Shown here: in pieces, positions 61,301 through 64,000 of the stretch
Layout of the letters: every line of letters begins with the position of its first letter
Position numbering within the stretch: the stretch's first letter is position 1
Assembly (NCBI RefSeq): GCF_001039355.2
Contig: NW_019775214.1
Span: 8,095 to 72,094, forward strand
Source: Lingula anatina
Lineage: Eukaryota; Brachiopoda; Lingulata; Lingulida; Lingulidae
DNA length: 64,000 nt
Reading direction: 5' to 3'
The notes under the pieces: model-generated
The model's input: the letters and a program-made list of their open reading frames with translations, nothing else
Database searches by the model: none
What the model was told of the DNA's origin: nothing
Made by a program: the position numbers and the translations under genes

Positions 61301-64000
61301 TATAGGCAGCTAAATAAAAACAATAACTAAAATATGAACATTTCAAAATAAGGCTACATCATTCTACAGGTTTATAACACTTTCAATGCAACATGCAAAC
61401 ATAAATAAGAAATCAAAATTTTACCTTGGTATAACAAAGTATAAATGTTTCACATTGTTAAGCAACCCATCCAAAGTCACAGAGTCTCTTGAACTTTTTC
61501 AGCTACTTTACAACAGTAACCAAAGACAATTAAGATTGAATTAACGATTAATCCATGAACCAGGTAATAACTATAAGAAAACTGTTCACATTCATAGATA
61601 AGGGGGAGGCTCATATCATTTGCTGGCATGCATAGAGATTACGGAAAACTTTCTAGAAAAAAATTCAACAAACTTGGATAAAACATTTTCTTGAATTGAT
61701 CTATTTATTGGCTGCTATAATTTCCAATTTGAATTGGATTTTTCAGATGGTTAGCCAACACTACTGTTTTTACTTAAATAAATTTGAAGTGTTATTTGTA
61801 GATTATATTAACAGAGCTGATACAGCAATTATTTTTTGCTGTGAAGTTTTCTGGAGTAATATTATGTAGTAGGTTGTCATAATACTATGGCACATACAGA
61901 ATTGGACCAATTTCAGCCAAAAATTATCTGAAAGACATCACAAGGCAAGGGGTGGTGTAAATTTGGTTGGTTTAAATCACCACAGGGAATGCTTTCATTA
62001 AAGAATCTTAGGAGTAAAGTTTGCATTAGCTTAGGATGAGTATCTGTGCCTACTTTGCATCAAGATGAATCCATAATAGTCCAATTAAATGAAATATTGT
62101 GCCTGTTTAATAAAAGGACATAGTTATATCTTATTGACATAGCTGCTTATTTAAAGTGAACTACTGTAGATTCACCCTGAATCAAAGTAGACTTAAATTT
62201 CATGTCTGACAGGTGTGAAACCAGTCTGTGTTGAGCATGCAACCTCAGAGAGGAAATATGTGTTACAAAACTGCAAAGTGTTTTCCATGCAGGAAAGATG
62301 AAGAGGGCGGGGGGGGGGGGGTATTTTGGTACAAAAAATAGGTGAGGGTATAGGTGGGGATATCAACAGGAGGAAATAAAATAAATAAAACTGTTATCAC
62401 ATCTACAGGTAAATTCTTTAACAGAATAAAATATAAACAGTAAAGATGGTATAGTCCAAAATAAGAGAGAAACAATTCCTTTGTCTGATATGATCACCTG
62501 CATTTCTTGTAAGAGATAACAAAAGAAGCAGCATGCTTTGGTACAGCACCAGCTTTAAAAAAAGAAAATAATTGATAAAATCCATACTTTTTATGGCACA
62601 TTGAAATCAAAACCACTTACTTTTTCCACTTCAGCTTTCTGTGATGAGGTGTAGAAGAGAGAATAACTGGAGTTAGTGAAGCTTTTGAAGCTAATTAGGA
62701 TTCTAAACACTACAGCACAGGTATGCTGTTAATTAAGGAATCATTCTTGAAGGTGAACTTGTGATTTGGACGCAAAAAAAAATTGAAAAATTTATGATGC
62801 AGTGCTTTTGTTTTTTATTGTTGTTGTTGCTCCCCAGACCCTTGCATTGAAGCTCAGAGTTTTGTGTACATCAGTTGTTCATATGCTTTGAAAAACTGTT
62901 TAAATTAGTAGAATCTAATCATTCTTTGGGTTATGCTGAAAACTGGGATCATCTAATATGTTCTACCAGATATTAGCATACCTGTACAAACATAATAACA
63001 CTTCTAGTCTTTTAACATCACCAAACTCTTAACATCTCTAACGTAACACCGTGCATAATTAGCAATTTTTCTGTTACAGAACGTGAAAATACTGCCACTA
63101 CTGATGCATATTCAGAGGTCCATATATGTCACTGCATTCTCGCCATCTTACCCGCTAAACACAGGAGTGCGATCCACCTGGACGTTGTCCGCATCAAATT
63201 GTCCACTGAAGGTGGAGCCACTATAGGATGAGCCATAAAAGGGTTCACTGCCCAAAGCGTTTGTCTGCATCACAGGTCGTGAGTATGCAGAGGGGCGATA
63301 CTGGGCTTCAATCTTGTCTTCCTGCAAGTGAAAAAGAAAAACAATAGATTTCATTCTATATGAATATCATTTTTATCAAATACCTATAATGTTTTAATGA
63401 TTTTCACTCAAACATATTCTTTCTTTAAAAAGAATGTAAATCATGTATCAAAGAAAATATAATTTAGAAACATTTTCAAGATAAAAAAGATATGTCTTTG
63501 AAGCTTTAACAAAGACAAACTTTTCTCTGCTTTTGGTATCCATTGGTATCCTAAAAGTATCCTTCTTTCCCAATATCCAAACACCTCAGGAGACAGAAAC
63601 CAAGTTTTCTTCCAAAACAACCATGCTTATCCCGAGAAATAGAAAAAGAACATAGAAGTGAAGGGTTTATGGTGAAGTTTACCTGACCCCCATTAGGGTA
63701 ATGGTTATACTGGGCCCCTTCTGGTAGAGTACCAAGACCAGAATCCTCAGGGCCGCCACGCCAGGAACCTCTCTGTTTATCATCCGCCATTGACGCGCGC
63801 ATGGCAGCATCAGACAGAGACTCCTGACGTGCTTTTTTGGCAACTTTATCATCGCCAGGAGGACGTGGTCGTCTTTGGGGATCATTAAAAGACTCGGGAC
63901 GAGCCTTCACTGCTCTTTTATCCCCAGGGACATAAGCAAAGTCCTCATCATACTCCCTCAATTGGTCGGGTCCAAAACCACCAGGGCTGAAAGGTCCTGG
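15737..64000 (-). CDS. Ank: Giant ankyrin gene, 3' part (linker, ZU5-ZU5-UPA, death domain, giant tail)
   Basis: Exons read by eye in transcript order: 64000-63683 (partial), 63321-63152, optional 62638-62621, 60986-60762, 60487-60327, 58755-58544, 57683-57479, optional 56784-56740, 53656-53560, 53409-53181, 52938-52687, 52531-52453, 52214-52011, 51862-51734, 51384-51284, 51026-50994, 50439-50373, 49836-49642, 48162-48016, 46530-46453, 44929-44831, 43130-43020, 41230-39290, 37935-37804, 36920-36888, 36302-29301, 28979-28500, optional 28167-28117, 27720-21259, 20206-20165, 19224-19105, 18770-18705, 17633-17573, 15941-15737. Phases agree at every junction. Ankyrins link membrane proteins to spectrin beneath the plasma membrane; giant forms act in axons. 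The ankyrin repeats are outside the window. The constitutive exons encode about 6,551 residues here. Confidence 0.93.
15986..16004 (-). CDS. Ank: Candidate alternative terminal acceptor giving early stop
   Basis: The terminal exon's acceptor region is duplicated with a 63-bp offset. Splicing to the upstream copy reads VNTKK then TAG, removing the normal 67-residue C-terminus. Acceptor tattctcttgcag is as good as the main one. Confidence 0.3.
16762..16796. repeat. (ATCT)n microsatellite
   Basis: About eight tetranucleotide units inside an ankyrin intron. Confidence 0.95.
17573..17633 (-). CDS. Ank: Penultimate ankyrin exon, acidic
   Basis: 61 nt encoding [19 protein letters not shown]. Phase 1 in, phase 2 out, ending the phase-1 series so that only this exon can join the terminal exon in frame. 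Confidence 0.8.
18705..18770 (-). CDS. Ank: 66-nt ankyrin tail exon, phase 1-1
   Basis: Encodes [20 protein letters not shown]. The acceptor is ttggtctag. The donor (GAAG|GTTCAA) is weak, which fits an alternatively used exon. Confidence 0.65.
19105..19224 (-). CDS. Ank: Ankyrin tail exon, phase 1-1
   Basis: 120 nt encoding [20 protein letters not shown], then [19 protein letters not shown]. Good acceptor (cttcagcctcag). An acidic helix follows an aromatic stretch. Confidence 0.85.
19963..19994. repeat. (GA)n microsatellite
   Basis: About 15 GA units with one interruption, in an ankyrin intron. Confidence 0.95.
20165..20206 (-). CDS. Ank: 42-nt ankyrin tail exon, phase 1-1
   Basis: Encodes [14 protein letters not shown] between acceptor cccttttag and donor CAAG|GTGGAT. 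Confidence 0.75.
21259..27720 (-). CDS. Ank: Giant ankyrin exon 2 (6,462 bp), phase 1-1
   Basis: 2,154 codons without a stop, beginning [20 protein letters not shown]. Acidic, Ser/Thr/Glu/Pro-rich, with no folded domain recognised. Near its end are four copies of a SLxEFExLE motif (about 22520-22900) and a run of MERSxDSL-type repeats (about 21890-22090). Then come a Tyr-rich stretch (near 21600-21740) and a basic helix ([20 protein letters not shown]). Acceptor ttttctccag at 27721; donor AGAG|GTAGTA at 21258. Because it is frame-neutral it can be included independently of the 7-kb exon. Confidence 0.92.
27721..28499 (-). other. Intron between tail exons
   Basis: AT-rich, with a TA-rich tract near 28190-28260 and the candidate 51-nt exon. 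The adjacent intron 28980-29300 holds nothing recognisable. Confidence 0.6.
28117..28167 (-). CDS. Ank: Candidate 51-nt optional tail exon
   Basis: Acceptor catcacgtag and donor AAAG|GTACTT enclose 51 nt in phase 1-1, encoding [17 protein letters not shown], a basic phospho-site-like peptide. The acceptor lacks a good pyrimidine tract, so confidence is limited. Confidence 0.35.
28500..28979 (-). CDS. Ank: Ankyrin tail exon (480 bp), phase 1-1
   Basis: 160 codons: an Asp/Glu-rich start ([20 protein letters not shown]), a basic patch ([17 protein letters not shown]), then a polar end ([20 protein letters not shown]). The alternation of strongly acidic and basic blocks differs from the uniformly acidic giant exons. 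Acceptor tgccccacag; donor AGAG|GTATCA. Confidence 0.88.
29301..36302 (-). CDS. Ank: Giant ankyrin exon 1 (7,002 bp), phase 1-1
   Basis: 2,334 codons without a stop. After a leader ([20 protein letters not shown]) come about 43 tandem copies of a ~30-residue unit, consensus [20 protein letters not shown] then [10 protein letters not shown] (about 32170-35960). Then two DGT motifs (near 32050 and 31820), five spaced copies of [17 protein letters not shown] (30700-31680), and a Ser-rich, acidic remainder. Many S-x-x-E positions fit casein kinase 2 sites (inference). Predicted disordered and very acidic. Acceptor gcaacacag at 36303; donor GAAG|GTATTT at 29300. Comparable in size to the giant exons of other animal ankyrins, but sequence similarity is not expected. 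Confidence 0.93.
32170..35960 (-). repeat. 43-unit coding repeat, 90-bp period
   Basis: Tandem units of 25-30 codons, mostly exactly 90 bp, translate to [20 protein letters not shown]-type repeats. The outer units (first seven, last five) are the most diverged. The inner units are close to identical, as expected for unequal exchange. Between about 33750 and 34560 a three-unit (270-bp) higher-order repeat occurs three times. Confidence 0.95.
36888..36920 (-). CDS. Ank: 33-nt ankyrin tail microexon, phase 1-1
   Basis: Encodes [11 protein letters not shown] between acceptor ggcaatttcag and donor GAAG|GTACTT. Small and frame-neutral. Confidence 0.75.
37804..37935 (-). CDS. Ank: Ankyrin tail exon, acidic, phase 1-1
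   Basis: 132 nt encoding [36 protein letters not shown] and an acidic end. The acceptor (aaatggatag) is somewhat weak but keeps the phase. Confidence 0.78.
39290..41230 (-). CDS. Ank: Large ankyrin tail exon (1,941 bp), phase 1-1
   Basis: 647 codons. The first two thirds are about seven imperfect 25-50-residue repeats built round ESFPxxExEDxERHxxxQEP; two of these are an almost identical 144-bp tandem duplication (40085-40372). The last third has three copies of a motif of the form [19 protein letters not shown], each followed by IKTxT and a basic/Val strand. I relate this motif to the C-terminal EEQFTDEQGNIVTKK-type region of vertebrate ankyrins from memory. Acceptor attaatttcag; donor CAAG|GTAATT. 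Predicted acidic, disordered, with short beta-prone segments. Confidence 0.92.
43020..43130 (-). CDS. Ank: Ankyrin tail exon, phase 1-1
   Basis: 111 nt encoding [20 protein letters not shown] and [16 protein letters not shown]. No known domain recognised. Confidence 0.83.
44831..44929 (-). CDS. Ank: Ankyrin tail exon with DGT motif, phase 1-1
   Basis: 99 nt encoding [20 protein letters not shown] and RKQSP. It is a divergent copy of the EFEE..DGT..V+RK motif repeated in later tail exons. Confidence 0.85.
45916..46043 (-). CDS. Ank: Candidate alternative terminal exon with membrane anchor (form b)
   Basis: A second acceptor (ctttatttaacag), 109 bp further on, opens another phase-1-compatible frame: [20 protein letters not shown], then [20 protein letters not shown] and a stop. 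The segment is more GC-rich than the surrounding intron. It is an alternative to form a and equally unproven. A low-complexity AATAAA-rich stretch at 45361-45391 (minus strand) could serve polyadenylation. Confidence 0.3.
46022..46152 (-). CDS. Ank: Candidate alternative terminal exon with membrane anchor (form a)
   Basis: A strong acceptor (tatttctttcag) is followed by an open frame in the phase required by the upstream exon. It encodes a short polar lead, a strongly hydrophobic segment of about 25 residues ([20 protein letters not shown] and FFLTSLF), then nine residues and TAA. Used as a last exon, it would give a tail-anchored ankyrin lacking the giant tail. The T-rich strand makes chance hydrophobic frames easier, so this is only a candidate. 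Confidence 0.35.
46296..46340. repeat. (AAT)n microsatellite
   Basis: About 15 trinucleotide units in the intron downstream of 46453. Confidence 0.95.
46453..46530 (-). CDS. Ank: Ankyrin tail exon, Pro-rich, phase 1-1
   Basis: 78 nt encoding [20 protein letters not shown] and PTEKSS. It carries proline-directed phosphorylation-like sites. It precedes the candidate membrane-anchor exons. Confidence 0.82.
47137..47394. mobile_element. Fold-back MITE, PIF/Harbinger-like
   Basis: A 258-bp near-perfect inverted repeat with arms of about 120 bp. Ends are GGCTTCATTCACAT and its complement. It is flanked by a 3-bp CAA repeat (47134-47136 and 47395-47397), which fits a 3-bp target duplication. It has no coding capacity. 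Superfamily assignment rests on end sequence and duplication length only. Confidence 0.6.
47702..47802. mobile_element. Short palindromic element (101 bp), probable MITE
   Basis: The two ends are inverted copies (CCCTAATGAAAAAGTCC against the complement of GGACTTTTTCGTGAGGG). The interior repeats the palindromic word TAGGATCCTA. It could form a long hairpin. No convincing target duplication is seen. Confidence 0.5.
48016..48162 (-). CDS. Ank: Ankyrin tail exon, helical, phase 1-1
   Basis: 147 nt encoding [20 protein letters not shown] and [15 protein letters not shown]. It shares the pattern EAxxxLIxxxNxxDTEAxxQP with the preceding exon. Confidence 0.85.
49642..49836 (-). CDS. Ank: Ankyrin tail exon, helical, phase 1-1
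   Basis: 195 nt encoding a charged stretch ([16 protein letters not shown]) and [20 protein letters not shown]. The second half resembles the next exon (48016-48162), suggesting exon duplication. Confidence 0.85.
50373..50439 (-). CDS. Ank: Ankyrin C-terminal exon, Ser/Glu-rich
   Basis: 67 nt encoding [20 protein letters not shown] and PE. Phase 0 in, phase 1 out. It sets the phase-1 rhythm kept by all following tail exons. Confidence 0.8.
50994..51026 (-). CDS. Ank: 33-nt exon, [11 protein letters not shown]
   Basis: An acceptor (ttgttaacag) and a strong donor (GAG|GTGAGA) enclose 11 codons, phase 0 at both ends. It can be skipped without a frame change. Confidence 0.7.
51284..51384 (-). 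CDS. Ank: Ankyrin exon: regulatory region start
   Basis: 101 nt encoding [20 protein letters not shown] and [14 protein letters not shown]. Phase 1 in, 0 out. It follows the death domain and opens the variable C-terminal region. Confidence 0.85.
51734..51862 (-). CDS. Ank: Ankyrin exon: death domain, part 2
   Basis: 129 nt encoding [20 protein letters not shown], the last death-domain helix, then an acidic helix ending AKAQLDQS. Phase 1 at both ends. Confidence 0.92.
52011..52214 (-). CDS. Ank: Ankyrin exon: death domain, part 1
   Basis: 204 nt, phase 1 at both ends, encoding [20 protein letters not shown], then [16 protein letters not shown] and [18 protein letters not shown]. The W..LA..L..P..EV..I pattern is that of the ankyrin death domain. 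Confidence 0.93.
52453..52531 (-). CDS. Ank: Ankyrin exon: short linker before the death domain
   Basis: 79 nt encoding [20 protein letters not shown] and MKEHGL. Donor TTAT|GTAAGT, phase 1 out. In vertebrate ANK2/ANK3 the giant exon lies in this interval; here the UPA-to-death-domain linker is only about 27 residues. Confidence 0.85.
52687..52938 (-). CDS. Ank: Ankyrin exon: UPA domain end
   Basis: 252 nt, phase 0 at both ends, encoding [33 protein letters not shown] and [12 protein letters not shown]. It ends the UPA domain and is a multiple of three. Confidence 0.94.
53181..53409 (-). CDS. Ank: Ankyrin exon: UPA domain middle
   Basis: 229 nt encoding [51 protein letters not shown] and EVARSKDVE. 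It matches the central UPA strands that pack against the two ZU5 domains. Phase 2 in, 0 out. Confidence 0.95.
53560..53656 (-). CDS. Ank: Ankyrin exon: UPA domain start
   Basis: 97 nt encoding [20 protein letters not shown] and [12 protein letters not shown]. The PAQWEDI and [14 protein letters not shown] blocks open the UPA domain of ankyrins. Phase 1 in, phase 2 out. The donor is CCAG|GTAGGT. Confidence 0.94.
54258..56169 (-). mobile_element. Degenerate hAT-like DNA transposon in ankyrin intron
   Basis: A perfect 16-bp terminal inverted repeat (CAGGGGTCGAAATGTT) bounds 1,912 bp, flanked by a direct ATCTA repeat at 54253-54257 and 56170-56174. The subterminal sequence is rich in GGGAAA/TTTCCC inverted words. 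It encodes broken transposase parts on the minus strand, including a C-terminal piece ([20 protein letters not shown]) like the hAT dimerisation region. The 5-bp rather than 8-bp duplication is unusual for classical hAT elements. Confidence 0.7.
54467..55598 (-). pseudogene. Broken hAT-type transposase remnant
   Basis: Reading pieces in order: an ATG-led frame 55598-55388 (basic, [13 protein letters not shown]), a possible intron to an acceptor at 54845 giving [19 protein letters not shown] before a stop at 54739-54741, then a shifted frame 54718-54467 with the dimerisation-like segment. Frameshifts, stops and the missing catalytic core mean it is not functional. Confidence 0.55.
56740..56784 (-). 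CDS. Ank: Candidate 45-nt optional exon, Asn/His-rich loop
   Basis: A pyrimidine-rich acceptor (cacctctgcaag) and a donor (GGAG|GTATTT) bound 45 nt, phase 1 at both ends. Inclusion would add a Gly/Asn/His-rich loop ([14 protein letters not shown]) between the second ZU5 domain and UPA. This position is a surface loop in the family. No transcript evidence. Confidence 0.4.
57479..57683 (-). CDS. Ank: Ankyrin exon: second ZU5 domain, part 2
   Basis: 205 nt encoding [40 protein letters not shown] and the end LRLLCSITG. The [10 protein letters not shown] block is an ankyrin hallmark. Phase 0 in, phase 1 out, splicing either to the optional 45-nt exon or directly to 53656. Confidence 0.95.
58544..58755 (-). 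CDS. Ank: Ankyrin exon: second ZU5 domain, part 1
   Basis: 212 nt encoding an amphipathic linker ([20 protein letters not shown]), then [19 protein letters not shown] and [15 protein letters not shown], the start of the second ZU5 fold. Phase 1 in, phase 0 out. Confidence 0.95.
60327..60487 (-). CDS. Ank: Ankyrin exon: first ZU5 domain, part 2
   Basis: 161 nt encoding [20 protein letters not shown] then an acidic stretch ending LGGSFEGEG. The acceptor is tttgttcag and the donor GAAG|GTAGTT. Enters phase 2, leaves phase 1. This is the conserved ZU5 core strand pair of ankyrins. Confidence 0.94.
60762..60986 (-). CDS. Ank: Ankyrin exon: first ZU5 domain, part 1
   Basis: 225 nt encoding [21 protein letters not shown] and [20 protein letters not shown], up to GPVGTKFLG. 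These blocks are nearly invariant in ankyrin ZU5 domains, which bind beta-spectrin. Enters and leaves in phase 2. Confidence 0.95.
61228..61265. repeat. (AATAT)n pentanucleotide repeat
   Basis: About seven 5-bp units in the intron before the first ZU5 exon. Confidence 0.9.
62621..62638 (-). CDS. Ank: Candidate 18-nt microexon at the ZU5 boundary
   Basis: A minus-strand acceptor (catcacag) precedes 18 nt, followed by the excellent donor GTAAGT. Phase is 2 in and 2 out, so inclusion adds KLKWKN between the linker glycine and [12 protein letters not shown] without breaking the frame. No transcript is available, so it is a prediction. Confidence 0.45.
63152..63321 (-). CDS. Ank: Ankyrin exon: linker immediately before ZU5
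   Basis: 170 nt, phase 0 in and phase 2 out. It encodes a Ser/Gly/Tyr-rich linker ending [13 protein letters not shown]. Spliced directly to the next constitutive exon it gives [14 protein letters not shown], the usual ankyrin entry into ZU5. Confidence 0.88.
63683..64000 (-). CDS. Ank: Ankyrin exon: linker after the ankyrin repeats (partial)
   Basis: Open to the window edge. It encodes a polar, basic linker with two related phrases, [12 protein letters not shown] and [12 protein letters not shown], that look like kinase-substrate repeats. It ends phase 0 at the donor CAG|GTAAAC (GT at 63682-63681). In family members this segment joins the last ankyrin repeat to the first ZU5 domain. Confidence 0.8.

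Larger units (their letters stand above)
57684..63151 (-). other. Introns of the ZU5 region
   Basis: Four intervals: 57684-58543, 58756-60326, 60488-60761 and 60987-63151. Seen: a (TA)n run at 58463-58480, the pentanucleotide repeat at 61228, a poly-G run near 62309-62320 and the candidate microexon at 62621. Nothing else supported. Confidence 0.6.

Noticed and set aside
1-64000. tRNA, rRNA, CRISPR or bacterial-type operon features
   Set aside because: Read through for these and none found; the window is ordinary animal chromosomal DNA.

Overview
This is an AT-rich animal (eukaryotic) genomic window. Genes have introns with consensus GT..AG splice sites, microsatellites are common, and several DNA transposons are present. 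There are no bacterial operons, tRNAs, rRNAs or CRISPR arrays that I can see. Gene content (an invertebrate-style alpha-1,3-fucosyltransferase and a giant ankyrin) suggests a non-vertebrate bilaterian, probably marine, such as a lophotrochozoan, hemichordate or cephalochordate. I cannot fix the species.

Left part (1-13.5 kb, + strand): a GT10 fucosyltransferase gene. One 3' exon (12169-13238) carries the whole catalytic domain. The 5' exon, with the cytoplasmic tail and Golgi signal-anchor, exists twice because about 4.2 kb is tandemly duplicated with a period of 4,895 bp (copy 1 at 1-4177, copy 2 at 4896-9200). The two copies of exon 1 differ by a single synonymous base, and both have the same phase-1 donor that fits the catalytic exon. 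They are therefore candidate alternative promoters/first exons. An old DNA transposon lies at the start of each copy.

Middle (13.5-15.4 kb): a tail-to-tail intergenic gap between the two convergent genes.

Right part (15.7-64 kb, - strand): the 3' three-quarters of one ankyrin gene. From right to left (5' to 3') come the linker after the ankyrin repeats, the ZU5-ZU5-UPA spectrin-binding supermodule (53.2-61.0 kb), a death domain (51.7-52.2 kb), and then a long run of exons that are nearly all a multiple of three bases and phase 1 at both ends. This run includes exons of 1,941, 7,002 and 6,462 bp. If all are spliced in, the window alone encodes about 6,550 residues, most of them acidic, repeat-rich and probably disordered. 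The 7-kb exon holds about 43 copies of a 30-residue Glu/Ser/Pro repeat. The ankyrin-repeat exons lie beyond position 64000.

Most notable possible novelties: a C-terminal exon array that looks built for modular alternative splicing; candidate terminal exons at 45.9-46.15 kb that would give ankyrin a C-terminal membrane anchor; an 18-nt microexon exactly at the start of the ZU5 domain; recurrent short motifs inside the giant exons; and the duplicated first exon of the fucosyltransferase. All exon boundaries were read by eye from splice consensus and reading phase, without transcripts.
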